Below the pieces are notes generated by a model that saw only the letters and a list, made by a program, of their open reading frames with translations, had not been told where the DNA came from and ran no database searches. Position numbers and translations under genes: made by a program. 64,000 nucleotides of DNA from Enoplolaimus lenunculus (Eukaryota; Nematoda; Enoplea; Enoplida; Thoracostomopsidae): the NCBI GenBank assembly GCA_030248215.1, contig JASANG010000082.1, positions 1 to 64,000 of the forward strand. Direction: 5' to 3'. How positions within the stretch are numbered: the stretch's first letter is position 1; each line of letters begins with the position of its first letter. This document shows, one piece after another, positions 12,201 through 22,999 of the stretch.

Positions 12201-13416
12201 ATATGAACGACGTCCATATTGAATAAATCACTTTATAAGTCCGGTTCCGCAACAGAATCCCTGGGATCACTTCGTATTTGGCGAACGGAGGGCAATCGAC
12301 GTGATAGCGCACTTCGAGTTCCCATAGTTTGGATCCGGTTAGTAGGACAACGAAAGCAATCACTGTGACCATTGTGATGCATGTACGGCCTGAAATACGA
12401 TGCAGATATGTCGAAAACCTTCTTAACCGTTGCTCGTTCGAATGTTTTCTGCCTATTTCATTTGAAATCTAGGGCCAAATTGAATTTTTAAGGAGTTCAC
12501 TATTAGTTTAGCTCGGCTGAATGCTTATTGGCAGACCGACGAGTAGACTTTTAATACAGTTCGTGGGTGCATTTTGAGGATGCATACGGTTTTTATGGCG
12601 CAGTGGTATTGCTTACATATGCAGAAGGTCCCTGGTTCGATCCCTTCTGCAATAAAATGCTCGTACCATAAAATTCTGGCATTTAGACTGCGCGGAAAAG
12701 ATTTATTCAACACATAAAATGTCACAAAATAAGGTTAATCCGAAGGGTCCACATTCGGCTGGCAGCCAGTCCAAAGGCAGACACCTTCCATCGTATAGCT
12801 TCTATCCAGGGGTGAGGGTAAAAAAGGTTTCACGAGAGACGGGCACAGGCCATTCACCTGGTCGTTTTTTCTAACCTTTAGTAAAAAACCGATCCGACTG
12901 TTGGCAATGTCCACTCGCAAACCAGCGTTCGAACGCTGCCGCGACGGTTAAATACGTGGACGCAACTTGGAATGCATGCGACGCAAAAAACATAGGGCGA
13001 ACATAGAAGAACCATCCGTTATACAGTAATTCATTATGAATATATCCAAATAACGGTTCAATAGAATAGAGACAAAATGCACCAACTAAAACGCCAATAT
13101 CAGATAACGCCAGCGCTGACAGTAACCAATGATTTGCAGATTGCATTGATTTGCGTGTCAGTACTGCAATTGTTGCAATATTTGCAATAAATCCTAACAA
13201 ACATAGCGCAGGTTGAATTAACGGAGTAACTGACGCAAAATAGTCGACAAGTGACGAAATGTTGACAAATTGCATATCGCAGTGAGTATAGTTTAGGGTG
13301 CGATTTAGGAATGCGGACGGGTTTTGCGGGTAAGGTTTCGAGGTAATAGGTGGTGTTTGATAGGACGTCGCTGGGAGCAGTTTGGTGAAATTAGCTGCAA
13401 CCGCTGATTGCGTCAT
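9269..13416 (-). CDS. rhodopsin-family peptide GPCR (FMRFamide-receptor-like), 4 exons
   Basis: Exons read 13416-12876, 12452-12028, 10835-10636 and 10139-9269; all junctions are GT-AG and phases agree, giving about 678 residues. Exon 1 has an extracellular N-terminus with N-x-S/T sites, TM1 (GFIANIATIAVL), TM2 (LLSALALSDIG) and TM3 ending in ERW, the DRY equivalent. Exon 2 has the second intracellular loop, TM4 (TVIAFVVLLTGSKLWELE) and TM5 (FIFFIFVPFCVLVCLN). Exon 3 has TM6 (VLIVIVFVFLLCKLP) and TM7 ending NSAVNFLIY, the NPxxY equivalent usual in peptide receptors. Exon 4 has helix 8 and a 250-residue Asn/Gln/Thr-rich tail with TTNQN repeats. I see no cysteine at the usual top-of-TM3 position, although one lies in loop 2. 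The exon 1/2 junction is the least certain: a donor at 12929 is also possible. It likely couples a neuropeptide to G proteins at the plasma membrane; the ligand is unknown. Confidence 0.85.
10327..10480. mobile_element. GTAGCCAGCT repeat family copy (receptor intron)
   Basis: It begins GGTCCGTAGCTAGCT and ends with a TTGGCTAC complement. Inside are TTGACTTGCAAGCAAGG and AATTTTCTAGA. The same sequence recurs at 20111, 31827, 45889, 50326 and 57320, so it is a dispersed repeat with inverted ends; superfamily not determined. Confidence 0.6.
10866..11376 (+). mobile_element. hAT-like TTAGGC MITE, expanded copy
   Basis: The left end GGCCCATGTTACTTTAAGGG matches the complete copies at 16831 and 35837. 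The interior has expanded into about nine units built of TTAGGC runs joined by AACACATTTTTGCAACGC; short copies have one such joint. The right inverted repeat is missing, so the end is approximate. It lies in receptor intron 3. Confidence 0.7.
11548..11715. mobile_element. GC-rich palindromic MITE (old copy)
   Basis: It starts TCGCTATACTTGTCGACC and ends with CGACGAATAGCG, with CGTCCGT/ACGGACG-type units that fold on themselves. It is much richer in CpG than the surrounding DNA. The same family is at 14549, 45506, 46690 and 49581. Confidence 0.5.
11770..11992. mobile_element. TA-flanked palindromic MITE, CACTGCAAAAA family
   Basis: It is flanked by TA on each side, with ends CTCTGCAAAAAATGG and TTTTTTGCAGTG. 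The interior is an inverted array of GAGTCAAATTTGAC-like words. A TA target suggests Tc1/mariner-type mobilisation. It sits 35 bp past the splice donor of receptor exon 2. A second copy is at 17221-17418. Confidence 0.7.
12589..12662 (+). other. tRNA-like relic (SINE head or tRNA pseudogene)
   Basis: ATGGCGCAGTGGTATTGC resembles a tRNA A box and D arm, and CCTGGTTCGATCCC resembles the B box and T loop at tRNA-like spacing. The stems pair poorly, so it is not a working tRNA. It lies in receptor intron 1. Confidence 0.35.
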
Positions 13417-13637
13417 AATGAGGGGATGATTAGTATTTTAGGTATTATTGGGTAATCTGAAAAATCAAGTATACAGTGGTGGATCCAGGGGAAAGAGGGA
13501 GGTGTATTCCCTCATAAACTAGCCCTACCATGCTGAAAATTCTGACATTGCAACTGGTTCGTCTAAGGCTGATAATGTGTTTTATAGCCAAATAGGCGAA
13601 AAATCTGACAGGAGTATACAGCACGAATTCAAAATCT

Positions 13638-13862
13638 GGCCCTTGTAAAGATCACTAGCGGAACGTTTTTCTGTGGGACTGAGAATAGAATAAGCTTAAA
13701 ATTTAGACTATTTTTTGCTTGGCTTAAGCCTAGGATTAAGCATAAACTCATTCTTACACTTAGGCTTACGTTTAGGCTTATGCTTAGGCTTAGGTTTATG
13801 CTTAAGCTTAGGCTTAGGAATAAGATTATAACACTGTTCTGCCCCTGCACTTTGCGTTGGCC
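13638..13862 (+). mobile_element. hAT-like TTAGGC MITE
   Basis: Ends are GGCCCTTGTAAAGATCA and the complement of CACTTTGCGTTGGCC. Flanks CAAAATCT and CCAAATCT form an 8-bp target duplication with one mismatch. The interior is TTAGGC-like. Confidence 0.8.
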
Positions 13863-13870
13863 CCAAATCT

Positions 13871-14540
13871 TTACGCTGACGATGCAATTAATATTAAAAT
13901 ATGCAAAAACGATAAAGACACGCTTTTAAATTGTAAAATTTTATAACTTGTGTCAACGGAAATTTCTAGATTTCACCACCGGCATTGTTATCATTGGTAA
14001 TATTTGTCATTTTGAAACTTTGAATCTACACCAGACTATTCAACATGTAGAATAGTTTTCGATCTGGCTTTGAAAAAAACCCTGTAGTTTGGAAATCTGG
14101 CACGCAATCAGTCGAGTTATTTGATTGAATATGAGTAATTGAAATTTATTGCGACAAGTTCCGGTAATTCAATTAGGCAAATATTAAACTACGCAAGAAT
14201 TTTAGCATATAATACGCTTCTTAGAATAATCTCGCGTACGATTAGCCTATAACGCAATAAGAACCTCTGACTTATACCTCGACTTGTGGCAATTGCTATG
14301 TTTTGTTGCGTGCAACATTTGTATAAGCATATTAATCATTGTCAACATCAAAATTGTATATACGCAGAAATAAGAAAAATCAAACAAAGAAACTCTAAAA
14401 TTTGACACAAATTTTTGAAAAGTTTCAAAAATGGCGAGAAAAAATTAACCAATCCAAGTATAGGCAGCCTGTGTAATTTTAGATTACATCAGACCGATTG
14501 AAGTGGAAACTTCTAACGTACCGGATCGGCTGTAAAAGGC
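13871..14540. other. no gene or repeat recognised
   Basis: This is AT-rich sequence between two miniature elements, upstream of the receptor gene. It may hold that gene's promoter, but I see no definite core element. Confidence 0.5.
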
Positions 14541-14548
14541 ACTGTTAT

Positions 14549-14804
14549 GGTTGCGCTATACTTGACGTCCGGCGCCGTCCGTCATCTGTACGGCTGCGGC
14601 CGTCACCGTGCGTCATCCGTACGGCGCCTTCCGTACCATAAGTTATCGTACGTGAGTTATTTGCGTACGATAGCGTACGGTGACGAACGGCGCCGTAAGC
14701 TGACGGACGGCACCGTACCGGTGACAGACAGCGCTGGACAGGTGACGCACGGTGACGGACGGCACCGGACGGCGCCGGACGTTCACAAAAGTATAGCGCA
14801 ACCC
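14549..14804. mobile_element. GC-rich palindromic MITE
   Basis: It begins GGTTGCGCTATACTTGACG and ends AGTATAGCGCAACC, so the ends are inverted repeats. The interior is CGGCGCCGTCCGT-type sequence and its complement, making nearly the whole element one CpG-rich palindrome inside AT-rich DNA. It is non-coding. Confidence 0.7.
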
Positions 14805-15189
14805 TAAATGGTTAACTTCCCTACGTTCGTAATAATTGCATTGTAGATGAGAGTCCCTCATTGCAATTAGTCTCTACAGCAGAAACTTATGCCTATACCA
14901 CAATTTCAGCCAAAACCTAAGCCTAAGTCTTGTAGGTGGCTATGCCACACTTAAACCTATTTCAAACTAAAAACTAAAACTAAAAATAAAACCTTATATT
15001 AAAACCACACCTTAAGGGAGTCCCTGGCTCCACCTAGTCTCTCTTAGAACTTAAGTTAGGCTTAGGCGTGGCTACAAAGCGTAGAAAATGTTAAAATCGA
15101 TGTTATGGCGGCTGTGTCCGCAATGTCAAACTTACCTGGGCCCTACGTGGCCATTGAATAATGTTGTATAATCGGTATAGCTGGATTTG

Positions 15190-15830
15190 CGGTTAACGAC
15201 TTAGCTAGTCTAAGTCATCATGTCGTGAGTGTCCGACATGAGCGTGTTGTTGTTGTTGTTGTTAGTACCGGATGTGTGGCTCTCGATCTCAACCGCATTG
15301 CGGACACCCAATTGTGGGTGTCGGCAAAAATGCAAATGAGGTCGAGATGCCGATTTGGGTAGCCAGGACCGGAATCAGTCTTGGTTTTGTTTTCCTACAA
15401 ATCGGTTTGCTTTTATTGGTTGGCGGTGAACAGATTCGTACATTGTTTTCTAGAGTTTTGGTTTGCGTTGAAAGCGGAAATTTTAATAAGTAAGGTCGAG
15501 TTGAAGTAATTTAAGATTGTCACGGTGGCATAAGCATGTGAAGGAAACTACGGGATATTGGTTTAATCGGCGTTGCGCAAGGCGCGGTATTACCCAGTAT
15601 AGAATACTGGTGGCATGTGTTAAAGGAAACTTGGGTATTAAAGGAAACCTGGGAAAAAGTAGTCTAATAAATCTAACGGGGTTAGATTTATTATTCTACA
15701 ACGGCTGGGCCAAATCTAACGGGGTTAGATTGGTCGGAAATTTGGTGTAACTCTATTGGGGTTAGAGTACACGGTTTAACGGGGTGTAATTCTAACGGGG
15801 TTAGAATTGCACGGATTCTGTAAAACGGCA
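15190..15830. other. tract of serial hairpins, several with a CGGGG loop
   Basis: Perfect or near-perfect hairpins follow one another: TCATGTCG/CGACATGA (15218-15241), GACACCCA-ATTG-TGGGTGTC (15303-15322), CCAGTAT-AGA-ATACTGG (15594-15610), a 12-bp stem around CGGGG (15665-15693), and three more at about 15710-15733, 15746-15771 and 15784-15807. Loops in the last group are the same or nearly so, but stem sequences differ and still pair. No protein family is seen in the open frames here. Function unknown. Confidence 0.65.
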
Positions 15831-16105
15831 AAAGTATTGGGTACGGTAAAGCCAGTGGCTGGATTAAATCAGATTCAGACGTCGGCTTTAAGGAATCCGG
15901 CTCGGGTTACCAGTTAAATTGCATAACCTGTGATTTGCTGGCCTTAATTTTGGGTATTTTGTGTCATACGGGTTGCGGGTTGGGATTTATAATAAACATT
16001 TACCGGCCGCGTTTTACTAAATCAGAGCGATACGCATACATCGAGGAAAGAACTATACAGGCGATACAGGATACAGGCTTAAGTCAAAATCACGAACTTC
16101 TCACA

Positions 16106-16726
16106 AGTCTAAACCAAATCCCTAGCCTAAACCAAATCCCTAGCTTAAACCAAATCCCTAGCCTAAACCAAATCCCTAGCCTAAACCAAATCCCTAGCCT
16201 AAACCAAATCCCTAGCCTAAACCAAATCCCTAGCCTAAACCAAATCCCTAGCCTAAACCAAATCCCTAGCCTAAACCAAATCCCTAGCCTAAACCAAATC
16301 CCTAGCCTAAACCAAATCCATAGCCTAAACCAAATCCCTAGCCTAAACCAAATCCCTAGCCTAAACCAAATCCCTAGCCTAAACCAAATCCCTAGCCTAA
16401 ACCAAATCCCTAGCCTAAATTAAATCCCTAGCCTAAACCAAATCCCTAGCCTAAACCAAATCCCTAGCCTAAACCAAATCCCTAGCCTAAACCCAATCCC
16501 TAGCCTAAACCAAATCCCTAGCCTAAACCAAATCCCTAGCCTAAACCCAATCCCTAGCCTAAACCAAATCCCTAGCCTAAACCAAATCCCTAGCCTAAAC
16601 CAAATCCCTAGCATAAACCAAATCCCTAGCCTAAACGAAATCCCTAGCATAAACCAAATCCCTAGCCTAAACCAAATCCCTAGCATAAACCAAATCCCTA
16701 GCCTAAACCAAATCCCTAGCCTAAAG
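16106..16726. repeat. 18-bp satellite, about 34 units
   Basis: The unit CTAAACCAAATCCCTAGC is repeated almost perfectly. Eighteen is a multiple of three, so the array is open as SLNQIP repeats on one strand and LGIWFR on the other. These are not believable proteins. Confidence 0.95.
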
Positions 16727-16830
16727 CCTTGCTAATTTTCGAGTTTCTTATCTGTTGAGAAACGGAGGTTCTGTTTGTTTGGGAGACACTAAACCAGTTC
16801 CAGCGGCAGTATTTGATACACAAAACTTTT

Positions 16831-17015
16831 GGCCCATGTTACTTTAAGGCGCGTTCAGGTTTCTGGTGCGTCTATAAAAGAGTAAGTGTAGATTCTTGAT
16901 TGCATTTTTTGCTTAGGCTTAGGCTTAGGAACTCATCTTTGCAATGCTTAGGCTTAGGCTTAGCCTTAGGAATACGCTTAATCTACTGTTTACGCCCCTT
17001 AAAGTAACATCGGCC
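16831..17015 (+). mobile_element. hAT-like TTAGGC MITE, complete
   Basis: It is flanked by a perfect 8-bp duplication, AAACTTTT. Ends are GGCCCATGTTACTTTAAGG and CCTTAAAGTAACATCGGCC. The interior has TTAGGC units around TCATCTTTGCAATGC. This is one of the best copies for defining the family. Confidence 0.88.
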
Positions 17016-17220
17016 AAACTTTTTATATTTTCATACCAAGTAAAGATATTTTAAATCTTTGTTTAAGGACACAGTTTCCGGCGGTAAAATTTATTGAGTA
17101 GTAAATTTATGAAGTCTGAAAAATTGCGATATTTTAAATTTGAAAAAGCAAAAATAATAAAACATTGGTAAAATACCTGTTTGCAACGGTTCTTATAAAG
17201 AATTCAAGGGTACGTTCATA

Positions 17221-17418
17221 CACTGCAAAAACGGTGAGTCAAATTAACTCTCTCCGAAATAGGCTTTTCCGGATTACATAAACTGAGTCACATTCGACTC
17301 ACCCGATTCGCTCAGTGAGTCGAATTTGACTCTGGCGAAGTCGAATATGACTCAGTTTGTGTAGACCCGTAGAGCCTATTTCGGAGAGAATCAATTTGAT
17401 TCATCATTTTTTGCAGTG
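17221..17418. mobile_element. TA-flanked palindromic MITE, CACTGCAAAAA family
   Basis: TA lies on each side; ends are CACTGCAAAAACGGTGAGTC and TTTTTTGCAGTG. The halves are inverted copies of AACTCTCTCCGAAATAGGC. It is the sister of 11770-11992. Confidence 0.8.
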
Positions 17419-17429
17419 TACTATCGTTT

Positions 17430-18780
17430 GAACGCCACGTAGCGTTTGAATAATTGGGAAATCAATTGTAACGCGCTATAGGAGGGTTTCGACCATTGAA
17501 GTTGAATCAACAAGAGCCGTATTTAAGTAACTCGATCTGCGTTACTATTTCAATGAATTGAATGTAATACATGTTTTATTCGAAGTAGGGGCAGCACTTA
17601 AAGGTTTAAACACTATTGTATAATGAGTTGTGAAAGTATAAGGGTTTGAACGCTGCGAGCTGAGCAATGGCCCTGTCTCTGATTGATGGCGAACATAGAA
17701 CTTTACTCGTTTAAAACTTAAACATAAATTACAGCTTAACTAAACTTGAATAATAATGTAAGTAAAAGATATGAGGATTGACTAGCTAAACTCGAATTGT
17801 AAGTTGAACTTTGACTAAAACATTTTTAAGTTTAAAGATGCTAACTGAGAATATTTTAAGTTACCCTTTCTCAAATGAATAGTTTCAATTTCATATGATA
17901 TGTAATTTCAAGGTAAGATTGGATCCCCAGTTTCTCGGGTGGGAGGCGTTTACAATGACCGTTGAGCTATTGGAGCTTGACGCTCGAACTCTAGGAGGCT
18001 GTCACGTGTTGTGCAGATTTTGCCCTGCGCATGTGTTAGCATTGTTACACACTGCTCACAGTGTCTGTGTTGTTCGGATATTACTTGTATTTAGTTGCTC
18101 ATAGTATACTCTATGCGTTAAATGGTTAACACGAGTTTAAATTGAACTTATTTTTCAATTAAGTGTGCAGTGCAGAAATTATTTGTACCAAAGAATTTAA
18201 TGAGGTTAGCTTAAACTAAAACTATAACAGGTTTTAAATGAGTTTAACCGTAAACCTAACCCGTTAGTTTAGTTAATTTAAAAAGTTCATTTTATGCTGC
18301 AGGATTCGCTTAAAGTTTATTTTAAAACCTTTTAAGAGTAGAGAAAACTGACAAAGTCAGACAAACGTATTTAAAATATGAATATTTTTTAATATTTGAT
18401 ATTTATTTATTATTTAATATTAATTTTAAGCACAGAAACCTGCAATAAGTCATTTTAGATTACAATATTAGCTTTGAGGTATTAATGAAACCTATCAAGT
18501 GAACTACGGGAGGCTAAATATGTATCTAGGGTTATTGACGTATTAAGTTGGAAGCCATATTGAGTGTATTTTGACATAAATGTTTTATGCTTTCAATTTA
18601 TCGTGGCGAATTGTGCCAAATTAATACAGAAAAGACACAAACAAAATAGGCTTCATTGCCTTATAAACCAAACTTAAAGGGAATAGCATACCTAAGCACA
18701 CTCTTGTAACCGTGGTACGAAAAATTCGTTGTGTACCTCAGGACCAATGGTAATTTTAGTTCGCTAACTGTAAATTAATT
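17430..18780. other. no gene seen
   Basis: AT-rich spacer with no supportable coding, RNA or transposon feature. Confidence 0.5.
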
Positions 18781-19079
18781 ATATTCCTAAGCTTTAGCTT
18801 AAGCATAAATGTTGAAAAAGTGTCGGCTTTTATTCCAAGACTAAGCCAAAGCAAAAATATTGTCTAAAATTCAAGCATAGTTTTTGCAGTCCCATCAGTA
18901 AACGGGACAGCCCTATTGCGGTTTTCTCAGTTAATTTTTATTGAAACCAATTTTTGCCAGGTCAATTAGGTTTTATGGCCATATCCTTTGGTGTACATTT
19001 TGAAACAACCTACCGCTATTCTTTCTGCTAATATAACAATTAAGTAACTTTTTAAACCGTGGTACAGTCGTCGACTGAA

Positions 19080-19245
19080 TAATATAGGATGCCCAAGTCT
19101 AGGTGTAAGCCTAAGCCTAAGTGTAAGAATGAGCTTACACCTAAGTTTAAGTCTAAACCTAATCAAAAATTAGTCTAATAATTTAAGCGTACTCTGCTGC
19201 AGTCCCACAGAAAAACGTTCCACCCCTGATGTTTGCATGCGCCAA
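19080..19245 (-). mobile_element. hAT-like TTAGGC MITE relic
   Basis: CCTAAGTGTAAG-like units lead to CCCACAGAAAAACGTTCC and CATGCGCCAAA, the usual right end in inverted orientation. The left end is lost. A weaker relic of the same kind lies at 18781-18915. Confidence 0.5.
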
Positions 19246-19553
19246 ACATTTGCAATACTAATATAATAGATTTTTTAACGGCAAAAACCTCTGTGTGATT
19301 TTAAGAAATTTCAAACTCTCAAACCATCAATTTCTCACAAACAACCGTGTGGTTCATTAGGCTTTTTTCGAAGGGAAATTACCAGGTGCAACAGCTATAA
19401 TATACCTTTGACGGTATATCCATGCCATTTTGTTTCGTTCACCAACAATTTAATAATAATTCTTAAGGCCAACGGGTGTCGTTAGAATTACATTTCAAGA
19501 TAGAATACGTTTTTATGTAAAAGTTTTTTTGCGAGCGAATATAAAAAAATCTT

Positions 19554-19824
19554 TTAACCCCTTCTGACATAGAGTTGACTATGGGCAACTCAGCGCAGTG
19601 TATATACGTTAAATAATGTATATCACACAGTGTTTAACAATTGCAACACGTATACATAGTACTAATTCACCACAAGACGTGATAGCGCCATCGGGCTCGA
19701 GCGTCAAGCTCCATAGCTGAGTGGAGATCGTAAACGGCTCCCACTCGCAGTCACTGGAGTTCGAATCTTAGCATAAAAGTATGTCTCGGATGAAATAGAA
19801 AATATTAATGTGATAAAGGGTTAA
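19554..19824 (-). mobile_element. TTAA-flanked (piggyBac-type) MITE with tRNA-like core
   Basis: TTAA lies at both ends. Ends are CCCCTTCTGACATAGAG and the complement of ATGTGATAAAGGG. The tRNA-like A box (TAGCTGAGTGGAGATCG) and B box (GAGTTCGAATC) are present. It is 271 bp, like its sisters. Confidence 0.85.
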
Positions 19825-20110
19825 TGTCAGTTTAGACACCGAAAAAATAATTCTAAAAAATGTTAAAAATGATTTTCTAGTCTGTCCAAAAAATTTCTGT
19901 GAGATGTGTCCCCGTTTACTTATTTTATATATTCACCGGTTCACGAACGGTTGCGTCGAAGAGGGACGCAAAAAGGTAGAAGCTGTCCCCTCTGATCAGA
20001 ATTGATTTATTTCAATTGAAGACACTGTGTTTATTGAATATTTGTTAATAATCTGGCAAAGTAATCTGAAAAACCCAATATTTTAATTGGGTTTCACATG
20101 CTGTTTCCAC

Positions 20111-20275
20111 GCCCGTAGCCAGCTCATCTTGCGAGGCAGAGCTAAGCTAAAAACTTTATCAAGAGAAACGTACAAAGACTTACAAGCAAGGTTGAAAATT
20201 TTCTAACTTGAAGTCAAACTTCTTCCAGGGGAAGCTGAGTCCCCTCCCCCGGTTCCGATCTGGTTACGAGCCTGG
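20111..20275. mobile_element. GTAGCCAGCT repeat family copy
   Basis: CCCGTAGCCAGCTCATCTTG begins it and GGTTACGAGCC closes it, with ACTTACAAGCAAGGTTGAAA inside, as in the copies at 45889 and 57320. Confidence 0.6.
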
Positions 20276-20667
20276 CCGTTTCACCAGTTGTCACACTACG
20301 TTAGTATACACATGTTGCTGGTGTAAAAGATAGTTTTAACCAAACTTTTTGAAATAAATTTTGCCGAATGAGTGAAAACTATCAAATAGTAATGATTTTT
20401 TTACGAAATTAAAAATAAACAAAGAGACAAAAATGATATAAAATAATGATTTTTGTGAGAAAATCTGCCATATGTAGCCTTGCTCCTTTTAGTTGTGGGC
20501 AGAGGCCGTTTTTTACTTCAGTGGCTTTGTCGATAAAGTACGGCTCAAACTTAGCGGTTTTGAAATTGAAAATTGTTTAATAAAATTTAAAATTAGTTTT
20601 TAGCTGAATTATTACTTAACGCCCGTTAAATATATGGTACTCCTGCTTAAAGTTTTATGACTTTCGG

Positions 20668-20839
20668 GACCCATGTAATGGGCGTCCCTGATGGGTCTAT
20701 AAAAGAGTAGGTTTAGATTCTAGATTATACGTTTTGCTTAGGCTTAGGCTTAGGAACCCATTGTTGCAAGGCTTAGGTTTAGACTTAGGCTTAGGAATAC
20801 ATTTAATCTACTTTTACGCCCCTAAAAGTAACATTGGCC
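20668..20839 (+). mobile_element. hAT-like TTAGGC MITE
   Basis: Flanks ACTTTCGG and ATTTTCGG give an 8-bp duplication with one mismatch. The right end is CTAAAAGTAACATTGGCC and the interior is short TTAGGC runs. Confidence 0.75.
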
Positions 20840-22040
20840 ATTTTCGGCATAATTTTTAACATAAATTATATTTTGCTATACTCAAGTTGTAATATTTCTA
20901 CGCTAACCTGTGTCATTTCGAAACTCAACTTAGAAAAATTTATGACCGAAAAATTCATTTCAGTTTTTGTTTCAGTGGAAAAAATTTAGATACATACTGC
21001 ATGTCTTTTGTGAATCTGCGACAATTCGTCGCTTGGCAACTTGTCGCCGAACAGTGTCTTAAAGCTTATGAAAATCGCTCTAAATTTGTTTGAAAACGTG
21101 TAAATACAATTTCAAACGTTTTGATTTCGTTTACTAAAATTTTGCCTTTTAAACCCAATAAAATCAGACAAGTAAAATTATAAACGCCATATTTATCAGC
21201 CATAATGCGAAACAACCTGCCGAACCGAATCGAACCGGTCCAAACCCTGGACCAAGCTTTGAACCGGATCGGTCCGGACCGTAAACATTAAACGGCCGAG
21301 TAAAATTTTTCGCCCACAAAATGTTTGTGAAAAATTTATGAATTCGGCAATTTCGCATATTTCACAGGCGATTCAAAGGTACCACTAGGTATATTTTGAT
21401 CCAATCACAGCCGAGATATGTGCTATCGTATGACGTTAACGTAACGTCATTTTAAGGTAATAATTTTGGATAATTACTAGAATAATATATTTTCTCTTGT
21501 TTTTAAGATAGTCTTCTAAATATAAATAAGAGTGGTAATGTGTTTTAATTATAGTCATAATAGCATCGTTTAAGCGTATAAAATGGTCATTTTATTAAGC
21601 TCCGAGTGTTTGTTATCAAGTTTGAAGCTTTATGGAGACAGTGCGTTGAAATGAATAAATGAGCAGCGGACATTAGCGGATCGCGAGGGGAAGGTTGGAG
21701 CGAGGGCGTACACCCCTGCTGTCACAAAATGTTTGTAATGAAATGGTAAGGTCCATTCATTACCTGTACAATTTTTCCCACTCAGTAAATTTTGACATAC
21801 AGTAAAAATTGCGATTCATAGCAATTGCCAGAGTGCCGTAGCCGTCAGAAGTTTGTAGATCCGCCGTAGACAGCGGATTACTTCCTTTATTAAAACCGGG
21901 GGGAACAAAAATTTTAATTTTTTTTAGTCAAAAAAATGGAAATGACACAATGGTGTCTGTAAGCAAATAGCACAGGAACATAGCTGTATTACAATTCGTC
22001 GCTCGATAACTTGTAATTCGAAATCTAGCAGACTCGACCT
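20840..22040. other. no gene; one old hAT-like copy
   Basis: No gene is recognised. About 21660-21880 contains AAATGGTAAGGTCCATTCA and GATCCGCCGTAGACAGCGG, which resemble the element at 31143-31412, so an eroded copy is likely. Confidence 0.45.
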
Positions 22041-22044
22041 TAAG

Positions 22045-22575
22045 ATTAGTATTAATAGAATTATACTTAGGTTTAGGCTTAAGATTAGTATTATTAGAAT
22101 TATACTTAGGTTTAGGCTTATGATTAGTATTATTATACTTAAGTTTAGGCTTAAGATTAGTATTATTAGAATTATACTTAGGTTTAGGCTTTTGATTAGT
22201 ATTATTAGAATTAAACTATGGTTTAAACTTATGATTAGTATTATTAGAATTATACTTAGGTTTAGGCTTAAGATTGGTATTATTAGAATTATACTTTGGT
22301 TTAGGCTTATGATTATTATTATTAGAATTATACTTTGGTTTAGACTTATAAGATTAGTATTATTAGAATTATACTTAGGTTTAGGCTTAAGATTAGTATT
22401 ATTAGAATTATACTTAGGTTTAGGCTTAAGATTAGTATTATTAGAATTAAACTATGGTTTAGACTTATAAGATTAGTATTATTAGAATTATACTTTGGTT
22501 TAGCCTTAAGATTAGTATTATTAGAATTATACTTAGGTTTAGCCTTAAGATTAGTATTATTAGAATTATACTTAG
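22045..22575. repeat. 39-bp satellite, about 13 units
   Basis: The unit is built of TTTAGGCTTAAGATTAGTA followed by TTATTAGAATTATACTTAGG. The unit contains TTAGGC-like words, so it may have grown from the interior of a TTAGGC element. Open frames across it are by-products of the repeat. Confidence 0.9.
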
Positions 22576-22577
22576 GC

Positions 22578-22997
22578 ATTGACCCGAATAAAGAGGGGGG
22601 ACTGATATTTATTTGGCCTCTCCAGACGGTACCCCCTTGCTATTCGGTTACGGACTGATATTTATTTTTAACCCACGCTCCGCCGCCCTTCGTTACTGAT
22701 ATATATCCGGTACTGCAATTATCCGTTGAATTCCACGTTTATTTGTCTTGTGTCAATAGCTTGAGCGATAATTCAAGGATATACTTAGAAATGTACTTTC
22801 AAATTTTAAGTACGCTTTAAAGTTTCGAACTCAAATTATTTGGTCCTGGAGTCATTTATGCTCAACAATTAGGGTTAATTGACATGTATGGACTCTAATT
22901 AGGGTTTAGGGACTCTATCCGTTTGCGGACTCTTATTAGGGATACGGACACCTATTGATTGGAACCCAAAATGGGGACCCCCTCTTATTAGGGTCAA
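22578..22997. mobile_element. GACCC-ended DNA transposon, short copy
   Basis: It starts TTGACCCGAATAAAGAGGGG and ends CCCCCTCTTATTAGGGTCAA, inverted ends. The interior includes GACTGATATTTATTTGGCC and GGGATACGGACACCTATT. A longer relative is at 43910-45172. I saw no transposase and cannot assign the superfamily. Confidence 0.65.
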
Positions 22998-22999
22998 TA

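Noticed and set aside
15935-16423. 162-codon open frame with SLNQIP repeats
   Set aside because: An 18-bp satellite is a multiple of three and therefore stays open; the opposite strand is open as well.
16106-16726. CRISPR-like array
   Set aside because: There are no unique spacers; the whole unit repeats, and the context is an animal genome.
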